Counted from the first letter of the stretch, positions 34,153 through 47,198 are shown. The stretch: 54,733 nt of DNA from Rhizophagus sp. LPA8_4_AMF (GCA_021464525.1 JADRCO010000100.1:1-54733), one strand, 5' to 3'. Translations and numbers: made by a program. Notes: generated by a model not told the origin, from the sequence alone.

Positions 34153-36732
34153 AATTACCTAATTTAGCATATTTATTTTATAATTATATAAGGAGACAAT
34201 AGTTTTATAACACAGTTTTCCTCTTATTTATAAAGCTTTTATAGCTAATTTACATGAGACTACGTGGCAAAATTGTTTTCAGAATTTCAAACTTTGAGAA
34301 TGATCTTTAAATATTCCCAGAAAAAAAAATTTACTATTGTCACTATATTAATCACATAATAATAATTCACTGAGTCAACATGATGACATAAATCTCGCTA
34401 TAATATTTCACAATTTTATTTTAACTCTAATCCACATTTAGACATATCCGCATATATCTCAATTTTTTTATATACTGATCATTAGCATTTACATAAATGA
34501 AATTTTTTTTAATAATATACATATATTAGATTTTTTCTTTTTAATTCATTTTTTTCTTCTTTTTTATTTTTAAATATTTATATTTATATTCTCATATTAC
34601 TTAATTTTATTTTACTTTATTCCTAAAAATGGGTAATGATCCTACTCAGTCCTACTTGATCTGATTTAAGCCAGTCCCAGTCTTTGTAGGATCAAACCAT
34701 GGTCCTTATTCATTTGTAGTACAGTAAGACTAAAACCAAAGATAGCTGTTAGTCTGTCTTATAAAATTGATGTTTTTTTATATAAATATCTTTTTTTCTT
34801 TTATATAAACAATTTAGAACTTCAATTTAATAGGTTTTTCTTAAAAAATTTTAAATCATAATTTATAATTTGACTTTATATACACCTAATTTTTATTTTT
34901 ATTTATTTAATAAGCATTAGCAAACCTTACAAATTATGAAGATTCTAATAGAACTCTGCATAAGTCTCACCTTAAATCATGATATGATATTAATATATAG
35001 TCATTAATCATCAATCATGAATTTCAAAACTTAATTAGAATAGAAACAGCCAGGTATAATCTTATTATAATCATGATTTTTTACATCTTTGAATTTCTAC
35101 TTACTTTTTCATAGAAAGGAGTTATTGAGTAAAGCAGTATCTAAAAGAAAAAATTGAAAGAGAATACGTATATATCGTAAAAAAATTAGAATGTAAAAAA
35201 ATGTGATCTAAAATGAACAGAATTTTTAGAACATATGTAAATAACATTGAATATAAAGCAATTAAAGTAGCTACTAAATTTACTAATATCAAATTGTTGA
35301 CTGATAGATATAAATTAATAAAAGCCTGAAAGTCATGCATGTATAATATACCTGAGTCAGAAAGTCAATTTTGAAGAAAATGAAAGTAAAGTAAGAAATA
35401 GAAGGTTGCTGAAATACTTCATTTAGATAAGTAAATTAAGTAATTTTTCAGTAATGATATTATAAATTTATATATTTTGAATTATAGTCTCAAAATGCAA
35501 GTTTTATATATGAGTAGTCTTAAGAAGTATATGTCAATATTAAAATAAGAAAAACTTCTTAAGATGCCAGATACAGTTAAGATTACTTGCTAAAATTAGG
35601 AAATTTAGCAAGTTGGTGTAATAATAAAAGGATGAAACTTGATGAAACTATATTAAAGTCTTATTAAAAAGTTGGCAAAACTAGTTGAATGCTAAAACTG
35701 CCAAAACTATATTAGTAAATGGAGAAACTGGAGAAACTCTGCGAAATTATATTAAATTCATATTAAAATTTAGGCGAAACTAATCATAGAATTTTGAAAG
35801 GGTAACCTTAAATATAGTAAAAAAAATATGGGACTTAATCAGAATATTGGCAAGCATATGAATGTTGAAGGTAATCTTATTTTTGCTTTATTTATTTATT
35901 TTTGAAATATGCTGCCTCTCATTTAACTTAATTTCGTATACAGAAAATAATTATGGATTGTGTGAATACTGTAAACTCAAAAGTCCAAAATTCAACAGAT
36001 TTTAAGCAAGAACTATTTGCTATGATTATACTTTTCGTCGAATTGATGAATTACTAATTAAATTGTATTTTGACAGACGTAATAATTTTGACAGACGTAA
36101 TTAATTCATAGTAATTTTATAATAAATAGTGAATTGATCTGTTCGCCAAAATGCAATATAATTAATTAGCGGAGAAGTATAGCTATGATCACAAAGACTC
36201 CACTACTTTCTATTATTTTACCATGATCTTGCGATATATAAGACTGATGTTATCAAAGATAAATATAATAGAATATCTTTAAAATAGCTCACATTAGTTA
36301 TGAAAAATAATTAATTGCTATTAAATTATAAAAAAATATAATACTACCAGTCCACTATATAAATCAATGATCTATTTTGATAAATTTTATTTTCTTATTA
36401 ATTTTAACCAATAAAATTATTTTGTGTTACTTAAGATTTATTATAAATAAGAATTATATGAATTACTGCTAATAGAAACGATCATCTTTTAACTTAAAAT
36501 AAAGTATTAATTTATTATATGTAATTTTACAATAAATCACCAAAAAAATTAGCCAAAATTTACATATATTTATTAATTAATTAATATTTTGTATGGCATC
36601 AAAGAATCTAAGCTAGAAATTAAAAAACTAAACTGCTTCTTTTTCTTATGATCTCTATGATCTCAATAAAAAATTATAAAAGTAAACTTTTAAGTAAAAT
36701 ATAATAAGATTTAATGAAATTACTAAGAAAAA
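34153..36732. other. AT-rich intergenic DNA, no gene seen
   Basis: No supported gene. Around 35,600-35,790 short diverged repeats of 'gaaactatattaaa' and 'caaaacta' occur. An inverted-repeat element is suggested at about 36,018-36,196. Confidence 0.45.
36018..36196. repeat. Possible small inverted-repeat element
   Basis: The left side ctatgattatacttttcgtc is partly mirrored by the right side gagaagtatagctatgatc, and 'attgtattttgacag' is mirrored by 'cgccaaaatgcaat'. Identity is moderate. The middle has a duplicated 'ttttgacagacgtaat'. It could be an old MITE. Confidence 0.35.
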
Positions 36733-37905
36733 TTAACTGCACTCAGATAAAATCATTGCCAGACCAATATGATTACCACCAATATTAGAAAAAGCATCAA
36801 TAACATTAAATACTAAAGAAAATAATGAAAATGTAATAATAAATAAAACTAAATTAAAAATAAAAGAAATCAATAAAAAAGCTAAAGATAATAAATAGCA
36901 ATAAATTTTATTTTTAAAATTCATAATTAATAATAAAATTAAAGCAATTGAATTAAAAATTGATGCAGTAATAATCAGTAGGACTAGAGATTGGAACTGA
37001 TTAATGTTAATTGATCGATTAAATTAGTTAACCAGTTAAAGTATCTCAAAAATCAGTTTTAAAATTAATTACAATTATCTAAATTATAACTCTGATCAAA
37101 TTATCTAATGCAGCTCAGAGGTGTAAAATTTCAGTTACATGTACTCTGAACTTTAAAACAAATTTTTATTATTCTTTTAATAATGTTTAACCATATAATT
37201 TCTTTATAGCTAAATGAATTAATAAAAATAATATGGTATAATTTCCAACCAAAAAAGAAAACTAAAATAAAAATTTTATTTTTATTAATCGATTAATTAA
37301 TTGATTAAGGGCTTTGGTTATTTAATTATTAATTGGTTAAAATTTTTACAGTCAGTTCTAACCTCTAAATAGGATATTAGTAGGTACATTAAGAACAAAA
37401 TTATTAAAGGCTAATAGTAAAGCTATAACAGCTTCTTGTCTAAGTTTATCTATTTCTTCAATTAATATATGATTGGTTATATTTTGTATTGTACTGCTAG
37501 CATCTTTTGCAGTATTATTTAATAAATTACCTACATTTTGGGCTGTATTACCTATTAAATAACTGATTTCATTTTGATTAATGTTAACGTTACATTTATA
37601 TATTTTTTCAGAGTAGATTTCTTCAGAAGTCAGTATTAAATAAAAAATGCTTTATCATTATATTATTTAAATGAATGAATTATAAACAATTATAAATTTA
37701 CCTTTATCAAAGTTATGTGATACTTGTTGAATGCAAAAATCATCAATAGAAAAACCCAGTAAGGTAAATGTTATATTGTTTTTTTAAAGGATTTTATTTA
37801 CAGATTTACTAAATGTAAATTTACTTAAAAATATGATTCCATTTATATTACCAATTAATGTGATAATTAATAATATTAAAGATAAAAAATAAAAATTATA
37901 ATAGA
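36733..37905 (-). pseudogene. Broken multi-span membrane protein gene split by a MITE
   Basis: Minus-strand pieces read as one membrane protein in order. A hydrophobic segment (FLSLILLIITLIGNINGI, about 37,890-37,840) is followed by an in-frame stop near 37,790 and then GFSIDDFCIQQVSHNFDK up to a GT donor at about 37,700. A second exon (37,620-37,370) reads SYLIGNTAQNVGNLLNNTAK and EEIDKLRQEAVIALLLAFNN. After the MITE at 36,984-37,367 it resumes with LLIITASIFNSIALILLLI and a further hydrophobic stretch (YLLSLAFLLISFIFNLVLF) to a stop at 36,733. No ATG is found at the start. The order of one membrane span, an extracellular-type loop and further spans is reminiscent of fungal SUR7/PalI-type proteins, but this is only a topology resemblance. 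Confidence 0.4.
36984..37367. mobile_element. MITE inserted in the membrane-protein pseudogene
   Basis: The left end ctagagattggaactgatta is mirrored by the right end gtcagttctaacctcta. Subterminal parts are rich in 'gattaattaatc'-like repeats. A TAGGA occurs immediately left of the element (36,979-36,983) and again two bases past the right end (37,370-37,374), possibly a target duplication. On both sides the reading continues as one protein-like sequence, supporting insertion into a gene. Confidence 0.5.
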
Positions 37906-38284
37906 AACTTTTAATTTATCTCTGTAAACTTTATGTAAATGATTGATAATTTTTTTTGATATTTTATTATATTGCTTTAATAATAATTTTTAGATATTTA
38001 TGTAAATTTAAGACAAATTATACTAAAGTATATTTTATTTAAGTAATAATGCTATATAACTAAAATAATACATATCAGTATTTTTACATGTATTCTTTTA
38101 TACTATAATTATTTAATAATTAATACAATACTATTATTTTTGAGTTTATAACAAATATGTATTATAATATGTATTATAATTATGACAACTTTACACTTTT
38201 ATGATTTATTATAATACTAGTTCAAATGTTAATAATTATTTTATAAACTAAAATCCATTTAATAGATTTTATTTTTAATGACAA
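37906..38284. other. AT-rich intergenic DNA, no gene seen
   Basis: Simple AT-rich sequence between the pseudogene and the hAT element. No feature recognised. Confidence 0.5.
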
Positions 38285-41200
38285 TTAGTAATCCAATCCT
38301 ATTTTTGTTTAATCTAAATAAATTCGTAATCTGAATTGAATTCAGATATCCACATCCTATAATTTTTAAAAGGATGGATTTATTAATAAATTTAGATGAT
38401 AGCATCCAAATGAATATTTAGTTGAATATAAAGTTTATTTTCTGGAATTTTTCATTTCAAATTTTAATTTCAAACTTTTCCATAAACTTATAAAGTTAAT
38501 TAATAACTACACGATTGATGATTATAAACTCCTTTTATTTTCTTTTTTATTCAATTATCATGAAAAAAATAATTTATTAATTAGGCCATTCCAAATTGAT
38601 TGTTTGTTTAATGAAGACTCCCCTCCCTCCTTAAACTTTTCAGAAAATCTGGATGTTAAATAAACAATCAAGTTAGAACAGCCTTATTGTTAAATCACCT
38701 TTTTTTTAAAAATTTATCTTTGAGATTGTTACTTTTACTATAAATAAAATTAATAAATAATACATAAAAAATGGATTTTATTCTAATAATATTCAAGATG
38801 ATGATGTTAATGAAATAATCGAATAAAATCATTTGAAAAAAAGAAAAGGTAATAACATTAAACCTCTAAACACAAAACTAAGAATAATTTTTGACTAATT
38901 AAATTTAATTAAACTTAAGAAATAGAAATGAGTTTTTTAAGTTCTAGAAGTGAAAGTCAAAAATATTAAGGTGTAAATAAAAGGAAAAATGTATCATTTA
39001 TAAAATAATACTATAAAATAGAATACAACAATTTAAAGGATAAACAAACTCATACTTGTAATATCTTGGATAAAAATGGTAAATGATATAGTGAAGTATA
39101 CTGAAATACTGGAAGTTCAACTGGAAATCTGGTTGCATATCTAAAAGATATTTATTGATGAAAATAATAAAAGTGAAAATAATTCAAAAAGGGTAATTTT
39201 TTTTTCTAAAAATGAATTTTTTTATTTAATCAAATTATAACTATCTGTCTTTTTTACTTTTTAGTTACAGAACTCAAAAATTGTAGAATTTGTTCAATCT
39301 TATCAACCTTATCCTGAACATATTCAAAAATAATGAGAAGAATCTGTTTTTAAGTAAATGTTACTTACTGATCAACCTCTTACTACTATTATAAATCCAG
39401 TAGGACCCTAAACAATACTAATATAGTTAACATCTCATATGCAAAAAATTTAATTTTATCAATATTGATCCTAGAAAAATAAAATTTATATCATTAGATT
39501 CATCTCATCAAGTTAATTTTAATGAATCTAAGATGATTAAATTCCAATCATTGGATCACTTAAAAACTGGAGTATGTAGAATAAAAAATTTTGAAAATAC
39601 CCCTAAAATAAGCAAATTTTTGAGAATTTTTATATGATAGCTAAGCAAACTTGAATATTACCTATACTGTATTAGTATTGTTTGGGATTCTAATCCAGCA
39701 TATAAAGAAAAAATGTCTCAATTTAATCCTTTATTTGTAGTACTTAGTGAACAAAAATTAAAACAATGATAGTTAAAAGCTATTAGTATAATTATGAAAA
39801 TTTAAAAAATATTTTAAAAGAGACTGCTATAACTGTATTTTTTATTACAGATCTCTGGTCTAGTAAGGCGAAACATAAATACCTTGATATTACCACATGC
39901 TGCATAAATTATATCTGATTTTAAAGATATAATGTTGGAAATAAAATATGCTCCATTCTCTTATACAGCTAATGCTATTACTTAGAGTTGCGATCTGCAA
40001 ATTGGCAGATGGACACATTTTGGCAAGTGTACATGGATTTAATCAATAAAGATTAGAATTTTTTTTTGAGTTACCTCAAAATAACACCTTAATGCATGAT
40101 CTAGTGAAATTTAAACCTCTTTAAATATAAAAAAAAAGAGAAATTAAAAACAGATTGAATTTTCCATCCATCTGGATGAATTTCAATCCATTTTTAATTT
40201 CTTTTTACTTTCATTATTATTAAGAAATTTTTGTTTTTAATATTGTATATTAAGATATATTCTTATAATATCTTAAAAAAATTTTTAATTATTGATTTAA
40301 TGCTCATAAAATAGCCAAAATATGTTTACTTACAGATTGACAGATCACAACACTACTATTGCTGAATTACTTTACAAATGTATATCAAGTTGGGATCTTA
40401 GTGGATGTATAATAGCAATTATTACTGATAATGGGTTAAACATAAAAGTGGCATTTTCTATTTTGAACTAAAAAGACCAATGTGAAGCTATTCAAAGACT
40501 TCTGTATATTGAACATATGCTTCAACTAGCAATTAAAAAAGGGCTAGTACCATAAAAGTTTTAACTGCATGTGTAAAATGAATAATTAATTTTTTTTCAA
40601 CACAAAAACAGAAAGAGGGATTAGAAAATATGTAGTATAAATTAGAATATGAGAATATAATGCATTGTATATAAGATGTACAAATGCAATAAAATTCTTT
40701 GTACTATGCTTAGGATAGATTATTTTACCTTAAGGATGCAATCATTCAACTCCAAGGTGATCTTTATACAAGTACGAATAGAGAGGACAAAAAAGATGGT
40801 AATAAACTAAAAAACATCATGTTATCTGGTGAAGAATAGAACTTATTAGACCAATTAGTTGATATTTTAATTCTATTTGAGGAGGCAACATGTTATTTTT
40901 CTGGAAATACATTGTAACACTTAGTAAAATGATGATGGCTATTAAGGAGCTTATTTTTGATTTAGCCACTAGTTCAGTGGATTTTCCATCAGAAGATATT
41001 GACTACAATAACAAAAATACAATATTTGAAGAAAATAAAATAGAAATTGATAATGAAGCAATTATAAGCAACATTACCAAAAAGAAAATCACTATTAAGG
41101 ACCCATTAGATACTGAAGGAGTTTTACATAAAGTAAAGAATAATATTTACAATACATTGCTTTATTATTGGGATATGCCAAGTGATATAGGATTAATGGC

Positions 41201-42081
41201 TGCTTTGTTAGATCCATGTTACAAGGAAATAATTTGAAAGCTTCGTGATGAATTTAATAGCTGAATTCTGATAATTCAAATAAATCAACACTGGTAACCC
41301 AGTAGCAGAGCCATCTAATCCAGCTGTACCTTTTCCGGATGCAGAATCCTCATTGCGTTTGCAAAAAGAATATCGTAAGCATCATCAAAGTAAAAACAAA
41401 AAAATATATACACCTACAATCATTGATGAAGTAAGTAATTATTTATCAATGCCAGCTGCATGCATTGGAAACAGAGAATCCATTAGATTGGTGGCAACTT
41501 CGTAAAGAAATTTTTCCAAACTTATCACAAATTGCCCGCAAATACCTTGGGTTCTGGCTACATCTGTGTCAAGCAAAAGATTATTTTCCCATGCTGGTTC
41601 TCTAATTTCAGCAAAAAGAAATCATTTAGATACAAGTTTAGTGGGACAGATGTTATTTATAAAGAGAAATATTCATTTAATGGAAGTTTTTGCGAAAGTG
41701 GGATGAAATTGAGGAATGTTAATTACTTTTAAACTTTGTTTCCTTCATTTTTAGTATTTTAATTTGTAATAAGAATAAATGAAAACGTGAAATAAAGAAT
41801 TCTGAAATGTGAAGGTGTTCCGTGTTCAATTAAATATAATTATTTATATTTTATTATTTTTATAATTTATAAATTATAAATTTTTTGTAAATGAGAGTTG
41901 AGAACAAAACTTTTGTTTTAACCAAATAAAATTTATAAATTACGGATGATCTGTTAAAATTCGGATTCGGATAAATCCGTAAATTTTCAGATCCGGATTG
42001 CAATCCGAATTGCCTGAGCAGATTTGGGATTGAATCCGGATAACGTTTTAAAAATTTTAAAAATAGGATCGGATCACTAAT
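38285..42081 (+). mobile_element. hAT-family DNA transposon with decayed transposase
   Basis: Terminal inverted repeats are ttagtaatccaatcctattt at the left (about 38,285) and its mirror aaaataggatcggatcacta at the right (to about 42,080). ATCCG-type subterminal motifs are plentiful at the right. Between them the + strand carries hAT transposase remains in order. They are a BED-type zinc finger (HTCNILD, GSSTGNLVAYL; about 39,045-39,140), ITDLWSSKAKHKYLDITTCC (about 39,845-39,905), TDHNTTIAELLYKC and AIITDNGLNIKVAF (40,340-40,460), a 115-residue open stretch (40,890-41,237; DIGLMAALLDPCYKE), and the dimerisation region. That last region is PLDWWQLRKEIFPNLSQIAR, then after a frameshift TSVSSKRLFSHAGSLISAKR and SLVGQMLFIKRNI (to about 41,710). 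Many stops and frameshifts make it non-autonomous. Confidence 0.75.
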
Positions 42082-42348
42082 AAATGTTATGTTTGGGGGA
42101 CGAAGTCTCCCAGCAAATCGCACATTCTAGTTAATTTGAAACACATCATCAACATTACTGCATATTATCATTCTTATTTGGTAATTTTTAATGAATTATG
42201 GGCGTAAATAAAAAAAATAACTCATGCAATCATTCTCTTATTAAAATAATTAATACGTTTAAAAGTCACTTTTCTCTCCGCGAAAAAATTTACGTAAATC
42301 TATCAGCTACAGTATACTATATCTTACAAAATTTTTATAACAATAAAT
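42082..42348 (+). promoter_or_regulatory. Upstream region of the ion-channel gene, duplicated at 45,303-45,560
   Basis: The 267 bases between the hAT end and the channel ATG include segments repeated almost base for base upstream of the broken copy at 45,561: aaaataactcatgcaatcat (42,211 onward), 'aagtcacttttctc', 'aaatctatcagcta' and 'caataaatatga'. Duplication of the whole block shows that promoter and start were copied together. Which motif drives expression cannot be seen. Confidence 0.4.
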
Positions 42349-44796
42349 ATGACACATAATAATTACGACTATTACAATAATTTAGATGATCCAAGAAATG
42401 ATATTGGCTTTATAAATGAAGTCAAAGTAATCTTGAGGCAACTTAATATTACAGGCAACATAAACAGTATAAAGGATTTTGATACATTAATGAAGTTTAT
42501 AAGAGAATTAATGACAAAACATAATAATCTCAAAAGCGTTATTACGACACCACTCATTAAATCGGAAATTTATGATGAACAGCATATTAAATGGAAAAAT
42601 GATGAGTTAATTCAAAAGCTTATTGATAGATGTTTAGAAAAGAACGATAAAGGAAAGCACAAATTTATGCTTGTGGTTTCTCATTTACTTCCAATTCTAG
42701 TTAAAAAATCCTATATAAACTTGGTAGAAAATCTTGCGATACAGCTCAACTACAGAAAGATCCCGGAAAATTGGTGCGAAAATTTGCGTGAGGACAATAA
42801 ATTCATTTCAATTCGTGAAAATCTTTGGGGCTATAGGTTTCCTAGTTCCAGTTCCAATGAATTACCCTCATCCATATTTAACAGGTTTATATATGTTATC
42901 CTTTTCACTTTCTCTTAATAGGTTCAATAGAATCATGCACTAAATTACTGTTATATTATAAATTAGATTTGAAAAGGAATCTCGACATTATGCCACATTG
43001 TGTTATGTACCACTTCCTGGCCTATGTACCTTCCCTGAGGATACTAGTTGTTGTAGTATCTTGTTCCCCCGTGGCAAAAGTCCCTTTGTTCAAATTGTCA
43101 TGTCTAGTAAAGATGAGATATTTGAGGATGGACATGCTTATTCCAAGATGATTGAGTCTCCATTTTTTCAAGCTATTGTCAAGTTCAAGTGGCATACTTT
43201 TGCACGGCGGCACTTTCTTATATTTTATTTTCTCATTTTTACTTTGTTCTCCCTTTTGATTGTATCAACCATTGTTGATTTAAATAAACATATGGAAATT
43301 ATCAATTCGAATAAAGATTATACCAACAAAATTACTAAAGCAGCAACTAAAAGTTATATTGCAGCAGTTACAATGATTGCCAACCTTAATGATGCAACAA
43401 ATACTTTTATTAACAATGTGACGATTGCTGAGGCAGCTAAAAGCAATATTGAGGTGATTACAAGGGTGATTAAAAACGTGGCAGCTTCCGAAATTTATAA
43501 TGTGAATATTATTTCAGAAATCAACAAAGCGGCGATTGAGGCAGTTGATAATGAAGAAATTAATGACACGATATTTACTGCAGCAATCAATGATACAACA
43601 ATTGCGACAATTAACAACAACTATGTTTCGGAAATAAATAAAGCAATTAGCACAATTGACACAACTACAATTAGTAAGTTAATTAACAGAACCGATAGTA
43701 ATCAAATGATGATTGTAAGCACAATCATAGGAATTATTGTTTTATTTCTTTTAGTCCGACTTTTTATTATATTTAAAATAAATGGCATTGCTAATCGAGT
43801 ACTTAGAGTCTCTGCGACCTACGTCATAATCGCAGGAATTTTTATGGTTCTTATGACTGGAATTATAAAGCTGTCTCCTGAGTCTTTCAAATCCGAAAGG
43901 AATTATTATCTGAAACATGGTTATGATTATATCTCAATTTTCCAAGCTAGCTCAATCTTTATTTTAGGGCTTTGCTTAGTTGGACTTTTAAGTTTATTCA
44001 GGAATATCGGAATTTTTGCCTATAGTAAGTATCGTAATAATTAGCCTTTATAAATATTAAGCAACTCTATTAATTAACCACTTTATTATGCAGTTATGTT
44101 GCATATTTGCAGAAAGGCTAAGTGGCTACTTTTTCTTTTGGGCATACTTTTATTAGATGTTTCTTATGCGACAATGTATATATTTACTATGACCGTACCT
44201 GATTTTGATAATGAGAAAAAAATGTATAAAGAAAATACGTATGATAATTACATTAAATCAACTGATAATGTTTGGTTAGGAGTTTTAAATGTTAGTTACG
44301 ACTATATGTATCCATGGGATAGTCGTTTCTTTGTGTCTATAATGAGGTTTACTTTCTCATTCTTTGCAGCCATCGTAACCATGAATCTTTTGAGTATGTA
44401 TATCAAGTCCATCAAATCTTCTTTTGTCTTTGCAGACTCTTTCTGACATTTTTTTTTCTTTGCAGTTGCATTTGTAAATAATGTCTACGAGGATGTATAC
44501 AAACGTGAGTACATTGAATGGACCATGGTGCGGGCACGAGCAATTGCTTACATTGAACTTACATGTTCAGTCCCGAATAATTATACTTTCTTAAGCTTTT
44601 TTTTTATAGATCGCAAAAATAAGTATGCTCAAATTTAGTATATACATATTTTTTTATATAATGTTACAGAATTGTATGATTTATTATAATATTTGCTTAT
44701 TTACATTACAGGGATTATTTTCCTCCAACCATTATTTATGAAGCCAAAACTGAAGAGGTTAAAAAGCATAATGAATTACATAATTTTAAGAAATAG
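42349..44796 (+). CDS. TRP-like ion-channel membrane protein with a helical inter-segment insert
   Basis: Five exons join in frame: 42349-42884, 42967-44024, 44094-44393, 44466-44622 and 44712-44796, giving 711 residues. The N-terminal 260 residues are cytosolic and Asn/Lys-rich. Membrane spans fall at about 262-282, 427-448, 461-479, 500-523, 540-562 and 610-634. The last resembles a TRP S6 helix (FFAAIVTMNLLIAFVNNVYED), and it is followed by a cytosolic tail with ARAIAYIELTCSVPN and a DRKNKDYFPP end, as in the large ion-transport family of arbuscular mycorrhizal fungi (family recalled, not searched). Between the first and second spans is an unusual 140-residue region (about 288-426), poor in hydrophobic runs and full of Asn, Thr, Ile and Ala (INKAAIEAVDNEEIN), with several N-x-S/T sites, so it probably lies outside the cell. 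The protein lacks any recognised WD40 or ankyrin region. A broken copy of its 5' end lies 500 bp downstream. Confidence 0.75.
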
Positions 44797-45302
44797 TTCA
44801 ATTCCACTCATCTGACATAGGCCATTTTGTAGAGTCATTTCTAATAACAATTAATAAAAACTTTCTTATTTACCCACTGTCATATGAAAAAATATTATTG
44901 TCCCACATACGCTAGATTATTTTAAAATTATTTCTAATGTTTGCTCATTTCTCATCTTTGTAAATATCATAATTATGGTTTTGAAGGGTTCTCAATATTT
45001 TTTTCAGGTTTTTAGTTCAGACATGTTTCACCAATAAGATTGTTTATTTTGTATATGACCAAAGATTGCAACCTGTCTGCTGAGATAAACAAGACGTGAG
45101 AGATAAAGCACATGGCAAAAAATTAATTGGTTATGAAATACACCCTCTTAATTAGAATTCAGTTTAGAAAAAGTTTTTTTGCTTTAATAAATTATTTTTT
45201 TAATTTTCATCATTCTCTTTTACTTGCACAACTTGGCTTAGAAACTATATTGATTATTTGCACAATTGCATCATATTGTCATTCCCTTATTGATGTCCAT
45301 TT

Positions 45303-45727
45303 AATTTGAAACACAACATATAATTTAAAACACCAACATTACAATCATGTATCTGTTATCTGTTTTTCTTCTTGTAATTTTAATAAACTTGTTTTATCAC
45401 AAAAATTCATTGTCAATGAAATCATGGGTGTAAATAAAAAAAATAACTCATGCAATCATTTTAATTGATATATTTACAAGTCACTTTTCTCTGTGAAAAA
45501 TTTATGCAAATCTATCAGCTATAGTATATTATATTTTACAAAATTTTTCTAACAATAAATATGATATATAATAGTAATTATGAATATTACAATAATTTAG
45601 TGATCTAAGAAATGGTGCCAGCTTTATAAATGAAGTCAAAGAAATCTTGAAGCAACTTAATATTACAGAAAACATAAAAAGTATAAAGGATTTTGATACA
45701 TTAATGAAGTTTTTAAGAGAATTAATA
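45303..45727 (+). pseudogene. Broken duplicate of the channel gene's promoter and first exon
   Basis: This block repeats about 42,130-42,515 in the same direction. It covers the upstream region, the ATG (45,561) and the first 50 or so codons (NEVKEILKQLNITENIKSIK against NEVKVILRQLNITGNINSIK in the intact gene). Relative to the intact gene it has lost one base near 45,601 (ttagatgat has become ttagtgat), which shifts the frame into a stop. Homology ends abruptly after 'agagaattaat' at about 45,727. Nothing of exons 2-5 follows. It is a partial tandem duplication, not a retrocopy, because promoter sequence is included. Confidence 0.75.
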
Positions 45728-47198
45728 GAATTTTTTCTGTTACAATTCATATATTTATTTGTAAATAACACGAGAAAGATAAACTTGTGATGAATACAGT
45801 ATTAAAATGTTTAGCGTAAAATATTTTATTAAAATACTTTTTCATATGATCCTGATTACGCTGTTGTGACATTACACAATAAATGATACAACCAAGATTA
45901 TTTTTCTCAATAATAAATAAAATTGGTACCTAATGTTTACGCACAGGATGAAATCCTACTTCTGATGCTTTCGATAATTTGGCCGGGTCTATACATTGTT
46001 ACCATTATTTATCATTTCAGCCTACAATAGTGAAGGTAGAATGAAATTGATTATTGGTGGAATTGAACTATTTATTAGGTTTTCATTACTTTTAATTTTT
46101 TTCTCCTATATATAATTTTTTTGTATACAAAGGCACATCTAAATTTGATTATATGTGCATGGTTCAAGTTTAATTGTCACTAGTGTCGCTTTACTTTTTT
46201 TTTTTGGTGATAAATATTTTGATGCAATTGATAAATTTTATAAAATACATAAACAATGGTGGAAAAATTTTATACTTGTTATTTCTAGTGTTAGAATATA
46301 GATCTTTACTTGGTATTCCGCTGACTTGTCCATGTATAAAAAATAAAATAAAATAAAAATAATGTAAATTTCAAAGACATGATAAATAACTTAAAATCCG
46401 CAATCCCCACATCGAACTTTGTGGAAATCTGAATAGTACCTAAGACAAAGCACGTGGTATTTTCGGCGTAGATTCACAAAATTCGATGTGAATCCGCGTG
46501 GGAATGTATCATATTTCTGAACTAATCCATGCGCCATGCTGGACCGATCTACCTAAAAATTTCATGTTGTTAACCAAATCCAAATGATTTTGCTGGGGAA
46601 AAAACGAAGTCGAAAAAATAGGCGATATTGCAACCGGGATTACGAGTAAATAGGACAAAAAGTAAAAGCGGGGTAGATGTGGGTAACGGTAAGGAAACCG
46701 TGAAATCGATCGAAAAAAATATCAGATTATGTTGACCTTTTCTTTATTATAAAAATAAAATTAAAAATAAACAATTCAATTATGAACTGCTTGTCTTGTT
46801 CGCAGTACCCCCATTATTTTACATTATATTAATTTCAAATTTAGCCAAGAATTACTTTTGATTAAAGTCAGGCTCGGATATCGGTTAACAGTTTATATTG
46901 ACAAGAAATATAATTTTTGTAAAAGGGAAAAGCTGACCATTCAATTTATAAAAACGTTTATACATAAATTTATTTAATTTTTCTTTTTTTAAAAAAAAAA
47001 ATAAAAAAAAAAGTCAAAAGAATACATTTATGCATATATCTAATTGCAAGGAGGAAAATTTAATGTGTAAATGATGAAAAAAAAAAAATATTCTAATTTT
47101 TTTTTTATTAATGCTATTATTATGCTAATTTTCTAGTAATAATTAGGTAAAATAATTTTTTGTAATTAAAAATGAATTAAAAAAGACTAAAATATAAA
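45728..47198. other. Intergenic DNA, no gene seen
   Basis: No supported gene. From about 46,390 to 46,740 the composition is clearly less AT-rich, with a hairpin at 46,408-46,490 and a CACGTG at 46,451-46,456, but every frame there is short. Confidence 0.5.
46408..46490. repeat. Hairpin in a GC-richer patch
   Basis: The arm cacatcgaactttgtggaaa (46,408 onward) pairs with ttcacaaaattcgatgtg (46,473-46,490), with two or three mismatches and a 40-base loop. It might be a small MITE or a structured RNA. No further support. Confidence 0.4.

Noticed and set aside
45529..45771. An 80-codon minus-strand frame
   Set aside because: It is antisense to the broken duplicate of the channel's first exon; the same antisense frame is open over the intact exon (42,372-42,557), so it is a shadow.
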